A stretch of 64,000 nucleotides of DNA from Stappia indica (GTDB lineage: Bacteria > Pseudomonadota > Alphaproteobacteria > Rhizobiales > Stappiaceae): positions 1 through 64,000 of the forward strand of contig NZ_JAIVMG010000004.1 of assembly GCF_020177335.1 (NCBI RefSeq), read 5' to 3'. How positions within the stretch are numbered: position 1 is the first letter of the stretch; each line of letters starts with the position of its first letter. Under the pieces are notes generated by a model. It searched no databases, was not told where the DNA came from, and saw only the letters and a program-made list of their open reading frames with translations. This document shows, one piece after another, positions 26,395-35,140 of the stretch. A program made the translations under genes and the position numbers.

Positions 26395-28839
26395 CTAAGC
26401 CTTGACCCGCGCACTTTTCGGATCGTAGAGCGGCTCCAGGTGCAACGTCGCCGGCACCCGCTGCGTCGCCACCACCAGTTCGTAGCGCCCGGCACTCAGG
26501 AACGCATCGGTGACGCCGCCAGCAGCGCGCACGTAGCCATAGCCAATCGGCTTGCCGACGGTGTAACCGAAGCCGCCGCTGGTCAGGTATCCGGCGAAGG
26601 CACCATCGCGCAGGATCGTCTCCCGCCCGAGCAGCACCACCTGCGGATCGCCGACGGTGAAGCCGACGAGCTTCTTGGCAAGCGGCACGGCGGCCGCCTG
26701 TTCCATCGCCGCACGGCCGAGGAACGGCAGCCCCGACTTCAGCTTCACCGCCCAGCCGAGCCCGGCCTCCAGGGGGGTATCGTTGGGGGTGATGTCCGCG
26801 CCCCAGGCGCGGTAGCCCTTTTCCAGCCTGAGCGAGTCCAGCGCCCGGTAGCCGACCGGCCGGATGCCATGGGCGGCACCCGCCGCCATCAGCGCATCGA
26901 ACACCTCGCCGGTGGCCGCAAGCGGCACATGCAGCTCCCAGCCGAGCTCCCCCACATAGGTGACGCGCAGCGCCCGGACCGGATGACCGGCAATCGACAG
27001 GATGCGCACATGGCCGAAGGGGAAGCCCGCGTTCGACACATCCGCATCAGGAGTGACCGCCGCCAGCACCTGACGCGCCTTCGGCCCCATCAGCGACAAC
27101 GTGCCGAAATCCTCGGTGACGTCGGCAAGACGGGCATCGAGCCCTGCGGGCAGGTGTTCGGCGATCCAGGCGGCATCATGGGTGCGAAAGCCCGTACCGG
27201 TCACGATGTAGAAAAGGTCGGGCGCGAGCCGGGCCACGGTCAGATCGCATTCGATCCCGCCCCGCGAGTTGAGGAGTTGGGTGTAGGTCAGCCGCCCTTC
27301 CGGCTTGCCGATCCGGTTGGCGCAGATCCCTTCCAGCGCCTCGGCGGCGTCCCGCCCCGTGAGTTCGAATTTGGCGAAGGAGGACTGGTCGAACAGGCCC
27401 ACGGCCTCGCGCACGGTGCGATGCTCCTCGCCGACCGCATCGAACCAGTTCTGCCGGCCCATGCTGTAGACATCGCGCGGCTCCATGCCTTTCGGCGCGA
27501 ACCAGTTCGGCCGCTCCCAGCCGAGCTTGGAGCCGAACACGGCACGATGGCCCTGCAGCCGCTGATACAGCGGCGAGACGATGTGCGGCCGGCCGCTCTG
27601 ATATTCCTCATGCGGAAACGCGACCGTGTAGTGCTTGCCATAGGCTTCCAGCGTGCGCTCGCACACCCAGGCCCGATCCTCGTGAAGACCGGAGAAACGG
27701 CGGATATCCACCGACCACAGATCGAGCGGCGCTTCGCCCGACATCACCCATTCGGCCAACACCCAGCCGGCACCGCCGCCCGAGGCGATGCCGAAGGCGT
27801 TGAACCCGGCGCCGACGAACATGTTGGCGCAGGCCGGCGCCGACCCGAGAATGAAATTCCCGTCCGGCGTAAAGCTCTCAGGACCGTTGATCATCTGCTT
27901 GACGCCGGTGGTCTCCAGCACCGGCACCCGGTGAATGGCGGAGACCAGATGCTGCTCAAAATGGTCCCAGTCATCCTCGAACAGCTGGAACTGGAAATCG
28001 TCGGGAACATCCCCCGTCGTCCAGGCGACTGGGTCGGGTTCGTAGCCGCCCATGGCCAGCCCGCCGACCTCTTCCTTGAAATAGGTGCGCTTGTCCGGAT
28101 CGCGAACGGTCGGTGTCTCGCTGGTGATCCCGTCGATCCGCTCGGTGATGATGTACTGATGCTTGACCGGCTGCAGCGGGATGCTGACGCCGGCCATGGC
28201 ACCGACCTGCCGTGCCCATTGGCCGGCGCAGTTCACCACCTTGTCACAGGCGACCGCCCCTTGCGTCGTCTCCACATGGGTGATGCGAGTCCCGTCCATG
28301 CGCAAGCCGGTCACGCGCACGCCTTCCACGATCCGCGCGCCATGCATGCGCGCGCCCTTGGCCAGAGACTGGGTGATGTCGGAGGGGCTGGCCTGCCCGT
28401 CGGTCGGCAGGAAGCTGGCGCCGACCAGGTCATCGACCCGCATCAGCGGCCACATCTGCGCCACCTCCTCCGGCGACAGCAGATGCATCTCCATGCCGAA
28501 GCTGCCGGCGGTGGTCGCCAGCCGCTTGTATTCGGTCCAGCGATCCTCGTTGCAGGCGAGCCGCAGGCAGCCGGTCATCTTCCAGCCGGTCTCCAGCCCG
28601 GTCTCCCGGTCGAGCCGCTTGTAGAGATCGACGGAGTATTTCAGCACCTGGGTGATCGAGGCAGAGGAACGCAGCTGGCCGACCAGCCCCGCGGCATGCC
28701 AGGTGGACCCGCTGGTGAGTTGGCCCTGCTCCAGCAGCAGCACATCGGCCTTGTGGTCGCGGGCCAGATGATAGGCAACCGAGCAACCGATGATGCCACC
28801 ACCGATGACGACGATCTGGGCATGAGACGGGAGGGACAT
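26395..28839 (-). CDS. FAD-dependent dimethylglycine/sarcosine dehydrogenase-like protein with GcvT-type C-terminus
   Basis: An 814-residue fusion. The N-terminal DAO-type FAD domain has GGGIIGCS at 13-20. STWHAAGL (His48) corresponds to the His that binds FAD covalently in dimethylglycine and sarcosine dehydrogenases. The C-terminal half (about 420-810) is a GcvT/aminomethyltransferase-like fold that passes the one-carbon unit to tetrahydrofolate. The likely reaction is oxidative demethylation of a methylated glycine. It is last in the quaternary-amine operon, seven bases after the choline-kinase-like gene, so the imported compound may be degraded through it. Exact substrate unproven. Confidence 0.88.
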   Translation of the reverse strand: MSLPSHAQIVVIGGGIIGCSVAYHLARDHKADVLLLEQGQLTSGSTWHAAGLVGQLRSSASITQVLKYSVDLYKRLDRETGLETGWKMTGCLRLACNEDRWTEYKRLATTAGSFGMEMHLLSPEEVAQMWPLMRVDDLVGASFLPTDGQASPSDITQSLAKGARMHGARIVEGVRVTGLRMDGTRITHVETTQGAVACDKVVNCAGQWARQVGAMAGVSIPLQPVKHQYIITERIDGITSETPTVRDPDKRTYFKEEVGGLAMGGYEPDPVAWTTGDVPDDFQFQLFEDDWDHFEQHLVSAIHRVPVLETTGVKQMINGPESFTPDGNFILGSAPACANMFVGAGFNAFGIASGGGAGWVLAEWVMSGEAPLDLWSVDIRRFSGLHEDRAWVCERTLEAYGKHYTVAFPHEEYQSGRPHIVSPLYQRLQGHRAVFGSKLGWERPNWFAPKGMEPRDVYSMGRQNWFDAVGEEHRTVREAVGLFDQSSFAKFELTGRDAAEALEGICANRIGKPEGRLTYTQLLNSRGGIECDLTVARLAPDLFYIVTGTGFRTHDAAWIAEHLPAGLDARLADVTEDFGTLSLMGPKARQVLAAVTPDADVSNAGFPFGHVRILSIAGHPVRALRVTYVGELGWELHVPLAATGEVFDALMAAGAAHGIRPVGYRALDSLRLEKGYRAWGADITPNDTPLEAGLGWAVKLKSGLPFLGRAAMEQAAAVPLAKKLVGFTVGDPQVVLLGRETILRDGAFAGYLTSGGFGYTVGKPIGYGYVRAAGGVTDAFLSAGRYELVVATQRVPATLHLEPLYDPKSARVKA

Positions 28840-28845
28840 GGGAGG

Positions 28846-29748
28846 TCAGGCCTTTCCAAAACGGGAGCGATAGGCGTCAAGCGCCAGGTCGAAGGCGGCC
28901 AGCGTCTCGGCGGTATAGGCCGCGTAGTCGACGCCCGGCGCGTTGAGGTGGAGTTCGGAGACAAGGCTCCAGAGGGTTTCGCGCAGCAGCGCCGCGCATT
29001 GCATCGCCGCGTGACTGCGCAGCATCGCCGGGTCAGGCTCCATGCCGAAGTAGCGCGCCAGCAGCTCCGCCGAAGGCTCCGGCCCGAAGCCTGCATTGGC
29101 GGCGATGCCGGCAAGGTCGAACATCGGCGTGCCGAAGCCGGCGTATTCGAAGTCGATCAGCCATAGCCGGTCACCGTCATGCAGGAAATTCGCCGGCAAC
29201 AGATCGTGATGGCCGAAGACGATGGGCAGCGGCACCTGCGCCGCCTCGAACTCCGCCGCCAGCTCCAGGAACTCCGGCAGGCGGTCGGCGAGGCGCGAGC
29301 CGCCCGCCTGTAGCGTGCGGGCGTAGTCGCGGATCACATGGAACACCCAGAAGAGATAGCCCGGGCCGGAAACGAAGGCCGGCATTTCCGCATGGAACCG
29401 GCGCACCAGATCGGCGATCGCGGCCCTGTCGGCCAGCACATCGGCGGCCGTATAGGTCTTGCCCTCGATGAAGCGCGAGACCATCACCCCCGGTTCGGCA
29501 TGCACCAGCTCCGGGGCAAAACCGGCGGCGACCGCCGCCCGTGTTGCCATGATCTCCCGTTCCCGAAACACATGGTGGCAGGGAAAGTCCCGGCCGAAGC
29601 GCACCACATAAGAGCCGCTCGTGTCGGTCACTGTGAAGCTTTCATTCGACAGGCCGCCTTTCAGCGGCTGCCAGCGGATATCCCCGTGCCACAGGGGCAG
29701 CGCGCGAACTCGCGCTTCGACATCCGGCATCGGCTGGGCTCCCGTCAT
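28846..29748 (-). CDS. choline/ethanolamine kinase-like phosphotransferase
   Basis: A 300-residue APH-fold kinase. Visible motifs are a Gly-containing N-lobe LKGGLSNESFTV, the catalytic loop FGHHDLLPANFL (Brenner motif, catalytic Asp and Asn) and the metal-binding LIDFEYAGFGTP. These match the choline/ethanolamine kinase group and its LicA-like relatives. The start ATG overlaps the permease stop by four bases (ATGA); the much longer upstream open frame is a shadow of the permease gene. Being inside a betaine/choline uptake operon, it probably phosphorylates imported choline or a related amino-alcohol. Phosphocholine synthesis and a catabolic route are both possible. Confidence 0.85.
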   Translation of the reverse strand: MTGAQPMPDVEARVRALPLWHGDIRWQPLKGGLSNESFTVTDTSGSYVVRFGRDFPCHHVFREREIMATRAAVAAGFAPELVHAEPGVMVSRFIEGKTYTAADVLADRAAIADLVRRFHAEMPAFVSGPGYLFWVFHVIRDYARTLQAGGSRLADRLPEFLELAAEFEAAQVPLPIVFGHHDLLPANFLHDGDRLWLIDFEYAGFGTPMFDLAGIAANAGFGPEPSAELLARYFGMEPDPAMLRSHAAMQCAALLRETLWSLVSELHLNAPGVDYAAYTAETLAAFDLALDAYRSRFGKA

Positions 29749-31814
29749 GATGGTGTCAATCCCAGGCGTGCCCGCGTCCGGGCGGCGCCCGCAGCAATCA
29801 GCCGATCGGCGATGATGGCGATGAAGGCGACCGCAAGCCCGGCGACGAGACCGCGTCCGGTGTCGGCCTTGGTCAGCGCGATATAGACCTCCTGGCCAAG
29901 GTCCCGGGTGCCGACCAGCGCGGTGATCACCAGCATCGACAGGGCCAGCATGATGGTCTGGTTGAGGCCGAGCAGAATTTCCGGCAGGGTCAGCTTCAAC
30001 TTGATCCTGGTCAGCAGTTGCCAGCGCGTTGCCCCGGCAACGACGCCCGCCTCCACCAGCTGCGGATCGACCTGGCGCAGGCCATGTGCCGTGTAGCGGA
30101 TCGCCGGGGCGATGGCATAGGCGACGACGGCGATCATCGCGGTGAAGTCGCCCACCCGGAACAACATCACCGCCGGCATCAGATAGACGAAGGACGGCAG
30201 GGTCTGCAGGGTGTCGATGACGATCTCCACCCCCTTCCACAGCCGCTCGCGTTCGGCAGCAACAATGCCGATGGGAATGCCGATCAGCGCCGCGATCACC
30301 ACCGAGATGCCGCACAGATAGACCGTCACCATCGCCTTCGGCCATTGCCCGGTGAGCGCGATCAGCGCCGCCAGCAGCGCCACCGAAAGGCCCAGTCGCC
30401 AGCCGCCGAGCCGCAGGCCGCAAAGCCCGAGCAGTGCCACCACGCCGATCCAGGGCAGGCTGAGCAGGAACCGCTTGAACGGGATCAGCACATTGAGCAG
30501 CAACAGGTTCTTGGCCGCTTCGAGCTGGTCGAAGAAATTCACGTTGATCCAGCCGACCAGATCGGAGCCGAGCGTGCCGGACGAAAGCTGCAAGGCCTCC
30601 GGATAGCGTTGCAGCGGCGCGGACAGGAGCCCGGCGGCAAGGGAGAAGATCACCAGTGCAATCGCGGCAACTGTATGGGGATGGCGACGCCAGAGCCCGC
30701 CACCCAGGCCCGCGCCCTGTTCATGCCCCGCGCTTTGCGCATGTCGGCGCCCCTTGCGGGCGAAGGCCTGGCTCAGCCGGTCAAGGGCGATGGCCAGTGC
30801 CACGATCGCCAGCCCGGCCTCGAACCCGGCGCCGATGTCGAGACGGCGCAGCGCCGACAGCACCTCGAACCCGAGGCCGCCCGCCCCGATCATCGAGGCG
30901 ATGATCACCATGTTGAGCGACAACATGATCACCTGGTTGACGCCGACCATCAGCCCCGGCATCGCCGTCGGCACCAGAATGCGCCAGGTCATCTGCCGGC
31001 GGGAACAGCCGGTCATCCGCCCCAGTTCGCGGACCTCCTTCGGCACCTGGCGCAAGGCCAGCAGCGAAATGCGGGTCATCGGCGGCAGCGCATAGATGAT
31101 CGTTGCGACGATCGCCGAGGTCGGACCGAAGCCGAACAGGAACAGGATCGGCACCAGATAGGCGAAGACCGGCACGGTCTGCATCAGATCAAGCACGGGA
31201 CGAAGGGCCGCCTCCACCGGATGCCAGCGATGGCCGGCCAGTCCCAGAAGCAAGCCCAGCCCGACACCGACCGGCACGGCAATCAGGATCGAGGCCAGGG
31301 TGATCATGGCGTTGTCCCACTGGCCGAAGACCGCGAGAAAGCCGAAGCAGGCGCCGACCAGCAGCGCAAGCCGCCGCCCGCCGGCATAGTGGCCCAACAG
31401 CATGAGGAGCCCGGTCACCGCGATCCAGGACAGCGGCGGCAGCACCTCCTCCGCGCTGCTGCCACGCCCGTCGAGAAGGCCGGTCGACAGCAGCCCGAGC
31501 ACGAAGCGGTAGGGAATATCGACCAGATCGGCAATGAACCGGGTCAGATCGGTGAAGGTGAACAGACCGAGGGAGGCATCCTCCACCAGCCAGCGCATGA
31601 AATCGCCGATCCAGCGTTTGGCCGGGATCTGCCAGTCGCGCGGCACCTTGAACGCCCATTTGGCGACCGGTTCGCCGTAGAGCCACAGAAGGGTGAACGC
31701 CCCGCCAGCGATCAGCCAGACCGCTGGCCAGAACGTTGCCTGCGCGCCAGCCGGGGTGCCGTGCGGCTGTGCCAATGGCTGGTCATCAATGGGGACATGG
31801 GCGGGTGCACTCAT
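29745..31814 (-). CDS. glycine betaine/choline ABC transporter permease, duplicated (ProW-like fusion)
   Basis: A 689-residue protein containing two complete binding-protein-dependent permease domains in tandem (about residues 165-350 and 495-680). Each has its own EAA-type loop (ELGRMTGCSRRQMTWRILVPTAMPGLM and EAGVVAGATRWQLLTRIKLKLTLPEIL). Usually ProW is a single-domain protein that forms a homodimer; here one polypeptide supplies both halves. It begins three bases after the ATPase gene and overlaps the kinase gene. The substrate class is set by the ProX-like binding protein upstream: quaternary amines. Confidence 0.92.
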   Translation of the reverse strand: MSAPAHVPIDDQPLAQPHGTPAGAQATFWPAVWLIAGGAFTLLWLYGEPVAKWAFKVPRDWQIPAKRWIGDFMRWLVEDASLGLFTFTDLTRFIADLVDIPYRFVLGLLSTGLLDGRGSSAEEVLPPLSWIAVTGLLMLLGHYAGGRRLALLVGACFGFLAVFGQWDNAMITLASILIAVPVGVGLGLLLGLAGHRWHPVEAALRPVLDLMQTVPVFAYLVPILFLFGFGPTSAIVATIIYALPPMTRISLLALRQVPKEVRELGRMTGCSRRQMTWRILVPTAMPGLMVGVNQVIMLSLNMVIIASMIGAGGLGFEVLSALRRLDIGAGFEAGLAIVALAIALDRLSQAFARKGRRHAQSAGHEQGAGLGGGLWRRHPHTVAAIALVIFSLAAGLLSAPLQRYPEALQLSSGTLGSDLVGWINVNFFDQLEAAKNLLLLNVLIPFKRFLLSLPWIGVVALLGLCGLRLGGWRLGLSVALLAALIALTGQWPKAMVTVYLCGISVVIAALIGIPIGIVAAERERLWKGVEIVIDTLQTLPSFVYLMPAVMLFRVGDFTAMIAVVAYAIAPAIRYTAHGLRQVDPQLVEAGVVAGATRWQLLTRIKLKLTLPEILLGLNQTIMLALSMLVITALVGTRDLGQEVYIALTKADTGRGLVAGLAVAFIAIIADRLIAAGAARTRARLGLTPS

Positions 31815-31817
31815 GGC

Positions 31818-32876
31818 TCAGCCCCGCATCATCACATCGACCACCGCCGCGCGGGTCAGAATGCCCAGCGGCTGTCCGCTGCCGTCGATAACGGTGACTT
31901 CAGCCTGTCCGGCGGCGAACAGCGGCGCGGCTTCGGCGACAGGCGCGTTTGCCGCTACCGTCGGCCCGCTGGCGGCCTCTTCGGCTTCGCCCGGGTACGG
32001 AACCATCAGGGAAACGGCCCGCACCACCTTGGCCCGGGAGACGCCGCGGGTGAACTCGGCGACATAGTCATCGGCCGGCGCCAGCACCAGTTCCTCCGGC
32101 GTGCCGATCTGCACCACCTTGCCGTCCTTCATGATGGCGATGCGGTCGGCAAGGCGGATCGCCTCGTCGAAGTCATGAGTGATGAAAACGATGGTCTTCT
32201 TCAGGACCGACTGCAGACGAATGAACTCGTCCTGCATCTCCCGGCGGATCAGCGGATCGAGCGCGGAGAACGGCTCGTCGAGAAACCACAGCTCCGGCTC
32301 CACCGCAAGCGAGCGGGCAATCCCCACACGCTGCTGCTGGCCGCCGGACAATTCGCGCGGGAAGAACATTTCCCGTCCGCCAAGCCCGACCAGTTCGATC
32401 ATCGCCCTTGCCCGGTCCTCGCGCGCGGCACGCGCCACCCCTTGTACCTCCAGCGGGAAGGCCACATTTCCGAGCACGGTCAGATGCGGCAACAGGGCGA
32501 AATGCTGGAACACCATGCCCATGTGATGGCGGCGGATCTCGATCATCCGCCGCGCATTCGCTGCCAGAAGGTTCTCGCCATTCAGCAGGATCTGGCCCGA
32601 GGTCGGTTCCACCAGCCGCGACAGACAGCGCACCAGCGTCGACTTACCGGAGCCCGACAGCCCCATGATGACGAAGATCTCCCCCTCGGCGACACCGAGA
32701 TTGACATCGCGCACCGCACCGACCAGCCCGGCCTCGGCAAGCGCGGCGCTGTCCGCCGCGTCCGGCCGGTCGAGCGCGTAGTGCGGCGCACCCGCTCCGA
32801 ACAGCTTCCAGACCGAACGGCATTCGAGTTTCACCGGACGCGCCGGCGCGCACGGGTGCGCAGAGTGCGGGCTCAT
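31818..32876 (-). CDS. glycine betaine/proline ABC transporter ATP-binding protein (ProV-like)
   Basis: A 352-residue ATPase. Walker A is GLSGSGKST, the Q-loop region MGMVFQHFALLPH, the signature LSGGQQQRVGIARSL, Walker B LWFLDEPFSALD and the H-loop FITHDFDEA. The C-terminal 100 residues include a CBS-like piece (VTVIDGSGQPLGILTR), as in ProV/OpuAA, which often senses ionic strength. A GGTGAGG site precedes the ATG at 32876. A longer frame to 32960 would read through the terminator hairpin and is rejected. It lies downstream of a strong intrinsic terminator that separates it from the binding-protein gene. Confidence 0.93.
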   Translation of the reverse strand: MSPHSAHPCAPARPVKLECRSVWKLFGAGAPHYALDRPDAADSAALAEAGLVGAVRDVNLGVAEGEIFVIMGLSGSGKSTLVRCLSRLVEPTSGQILLNGENLLAANARRMIEIRRHHMGMVFQHFALLPHLTVLGNVAFPLEVQGVARAAREDRARAMIELVGLGGREMFFPRELSGGQQQRVGIARSLAVEPELWFLDEPFSALDPLIRREMQDEFIRLQSVLKKTIVFITHDFDEAIRLADRIAIMKDGKVVQIGTPEELVLAPADDYVAEFTRGVSRAKVVRAVSLMVPYPGEAEEAASGPTVAANAPVAEAAPLFAAGQAEVTVIDGSGQPLGILTRAAVVDVMMRG

Positions 32877-32924
32877 GGACCTCACCAGACAAGCGGCTGA
32901 CGATGTGGGACGGAGAAGAAAAAT

Positions 32925-32958
32925 GCCGTCGCCGACCGGGGATCGAACCGGCGACGGC
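32925..32958 (-). terminator. intrinsic terminator between the binding protein and ATPase genes
   Basis: A perfect 10-bp GC stem (GCCGTCGCCG / CGGCGACGGC), with a partly self-pairing loop, is followed on the minus strand by ATTTTTCTTCT. This is a textbook Rho-independent terminator placed inside an otherwise continuous operon, 17 bases after the proX-like stop. It would let the binding protein be made in excess over the membrane parts. Confidence 0.85.
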
Positions 32959-32975
32959 AAGGTGTGGCAGGGGCG

Positions 32976-33938
32976 CTAGTTGATCCAGCTGGACCAGCGG
33001 TCGGCGTTCTGCCCCATCCAGCTGGACACCACGTCCTCAACGGATTTGCCGTTGAGATCGACGTCGGTGATCATCTTGCCCATCTCATCATTATCGATAT
33101 GGAAGGCTTGGATCGCCTTGTGCGCACCGGGCCACTTTTCCTTGACCCCGGCCCAGGCAACCTTCCAGATCGGCCCGCGCGGCTTGGCGCAGTCATAGGC
33201 CGCATCCGGGTTCGAGCCCCAGGAGGGATCCTCGTAGCAGGTCTTCGAATAGGGCGGGAATTCCACCCACTCGCCATCGTATTTGAGCGGCGCCCAATGG
33301 GGCGCATAAACCCACAGAAGGATCGGCGCCTTGCGCTGATAGGCCGATTCCAGCTCGGCGAAGAGCGCCGCATCCGTGCCCGCATGCACCACCTCGAACG
33401 GCAGGTCCAGCGCCTCGACCCGCTCATCGTCGAAGCCGCCCCAGGTCACCGGCGCGCCAAGATAACGCCCGTTCGGCGCCGTCTCCGCCGTCGAGAAGGC
33501 TTCCGCGCAGGCCTCGTCCTTCAGCGCTTCCCAATTGGGCAGGCCCGGGCAAAGCTCCTTCATGTAACTCGGATACCACCATTCCTCGATCGCCAGCATG
33601 CCGGTATCGCCGAGGTTCTCGACCTTGCCGGTTGCCGTTGCCTCGTCGAGCGCCTCCCGGCCGGTGGTCTCCCAGACCTCCATGGCCACATGCAGATCAC
33701 CGGTCTTCAGCCCGGCGAACTGGGCGATGTAGTCGGCCTGGACATAATCGATGTTGTAGCCGGCCTTGCGCAGCACTTCGCCCATGATGCGGGTGGTGAT
33801 CAGTTGCCCGGTCCAGTCATGCAGGGTCATGCGGATCGGATCGTCGTTCTCGGCGGCGAAGGCCGGCAGCGGCGTGGCGGCAACAGCGGCAATCACCGCA
33901 GCCGACAGCAGAGCCACGGGTGTCCTGGCACGTTTCAT
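32976..33938 (-). CDS. glycine betaine/choline-type periplasmic substrate-binding protein (ProX/OpuAC family)
   Basis: A 320-residue exported binding protein. The signal peptide is residues 1-28 (ending PAFAAE). The mature domain begins IRMTLHDWTGQLITTRIMGEVL, and continues EVWETT, IEEWWYPSYMKE, YAPHWAPLKYDGEWVEFPP and the late aromatic DRWSSWIN. The many Trp residues fit the aromatic cage that binds trimethylammonium groups in this family. The Cys pair CPGL...CAEA and a second pair CYED...DCAK may form disulfides. It is first in the operon, divergent from the DeoR regulator. Confidence 0.92.
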   Translation of the reverse strand: MKRARTPVALLSAAVIAAVAATPLPAFAAENDDPIRMTLHDWTGQLITTRIMGEVLRKAGYNIDYVQADYIAQFAGLKTGDLHVAMEVWETTGREALDEATATGKVENLGDTGMLAIEEWWYPSYMKELCPGLPNWEALKDEACAEAFSTAETAPNGRYLGAPVTWGGFDDERVEALDLPFEVVHAGTDAALFAELESAYQRKAPILLWVYAPHWAPLKYDGEWVEFPPYSKTCYEDPSWGSNPDAAYDCAKPRGPIWKVAWAGVKEKWPGAHKAIQAFHIDNDEMGKMITDVDLNGKSVEDVVSSWMGQNADRWSSWIN

Positions 33939-34150
33939 GGCGGTCCCCTCTCAAAAACCGATGGAAGGCGGGGACTGTCCGATGCCGGATCTTTTGCTCC
34001 CCTGCCTGAAAGGGTGGCACCGGATTTCCAACACTGTCAATCACTATGAGTGTTATTTTTGGTTTTGATATCTGTTTAAGTGGCTTCATCATTGAAATTG
34101 ACGTCAAAACAACAAAAATAAGGATCAACACCACAAATCGAGCCTCACCC
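33939..34150. promoter_or_regulatory. divergent promoter region with imperfect long inverted repeat
   Basis: This AT-rich region lies between the proX-like gene and the deoR-type gene. TTATTTTTGGTTTTGA (34053-34068) is nearly the reverse complement of TCAAAACAACAAAAATAA (34104-34121), with a two-base length difference and 35 bases between them. Paired arms of this kind between divergent genes suggest a DeoR-protein operator, possibly looped. Confidence 0.55.
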
Positions 34151-34909
34151 ATGAGCAACAGCAAACGCCGGACACGCCTTCTGGAACAGGTCCGCCTGCA
34201 TGGCAGCCAGCGCATCAGCGACCTTGCCGGGGAGCTGGGCGTTTCGCTGGAAACGATCCGCCGAGACATCCGCCCGCTGGTCGAGGCGGGGGACCTGATC
34301 AAGACCCACGGTGCCGTGGCGCTGGCCAATGCCGATACGGAAGCGCCGTTCGAGCGGCGCCTGCGGGAGAACGCGGAGGAAAAGCGGCGTATCGCCCGCC
34401 ATGTCGCCGCCGGCATCGCCGATGGCGACAGCATCATGATGGACACCGGCACCACCACCAGCATGCTCGCCCGGGAACTGCGCGGAAAATCCGGCCTGAC
34501 GGTGGTCACCAACTCGTCAGATGTGGCCCGCACCCTGGCGACGGTCAACGGCAACCGGGTGTACATGGCCGGCGGCGAGCTGCATGGCGACAATGGCGCC
34601 GCCTTCGGCCGCTCGGCCATCGACTTCATCGCCGCCTTCCGGGTGCGGCACGCCTGCATTTCCATCGCCGCCGTCGATCCGGTCGGCGGCCTGATGGACT
34701 ACCAGCTTGCCGAAGCCGAATTCGCCCGCACGGTGCTGCACTGCGGCGAGATCCGCACGGTGATCACCGACCACAGCAAGTTCAACCGCCGCGCGCTCGT
34801 CCGGGTTGCCGGCTTCGACGAAATCGACCGTCTCGTCACCGACCGGGAGCCGCCCCGCGACATTCTGGATCGCCTGCGCGCCGCCGGCACCGCCATCGAA
34901 GTGGCCTGA
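34151..34909 (+). CDS. DeoR-family transcriptional regulator
   Basis: A 252-residue repressor-type regulator. The N-terminal winged HTH has RRTRLLEQVRLHGSQRISDLAGELGVSLETIRRDI. The C-terminal DeoRC sensor domain has MMDTGTTTSMLAREL, VVTNSSDVARTL, the MAGGELH loop and VITDHSKFNRRALVRV. DeoRC domains bind phosphorylated small molecules, so a phosphorylated product of the downstream kinase-like protein could be the inducer; that is inference. The ATG at 34151 begins the HTH region, and the open frame to 34046 adds no recognisable sequence. Divergent from the transport operon that it probably controls. Confidence 0.9.
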   Translation: MSNSKRRTRLLEQVRLHGSQRISDLAGELGVSLETIRRDIRPLVEAGDLIKTHGAVALANADTEAPFERRLRENAEEKRRIARHVAAGIADGDSIMMDTGTTTSMLARELRGKSGLTVVTNSSDVARTLATVNGNRVYMAGGELHGDNGAAFGRSAIDFIAAFRVRHACISIAAVDPVGGLMDYQLAEAEFARTVLHCGEIRTVITDHSKFNRRALVRVAGFDEIDRLVTDREPPRDILDRLRAAGTAIEVA

Positions 34910-35140
34910 GCATCGCAGACGCCCGCCGAGGCCCCCGGCCTCTCGGAAATTTCCCGTGAAGGGGACCCGGCCTGCCATCGCGGCGCCATCAAATCCTGTC
35001 AGGAGCCGGCCATAGCGCGCCCGCGCCGTGCGATCCGGTGCGAAACCCCACGCCAGGGCAACCGGCGTTTGCCGTTTGCCGGATTGTCGATTAGGAAGCG
35101 TTCAAGCTTTTTTGCCCCTGCCACCTGGAGGCCCAGCTGC

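Noticed and set aside
26440-29166. A 908-codon plus-strand frame
   Set aside because: It is a shadow of the dimethylglycine-dehydrogenase-like and kinase-like genes; low complexity and no motifs.
30018-32900. A 960-codon plus-strand frame
   Set aside because: It lies entirely opposite the ABC permease and ATPase genes and arises from GC-rich third positions. The translation has no family resemblance.
32925-32958. The hairpin contains GGTTCGATCC, like a tRNA T-arm
   Set aside because: There is no acceptor, anticodon or D arm around it, and the U-tract after the stem shows that it is a terminator.
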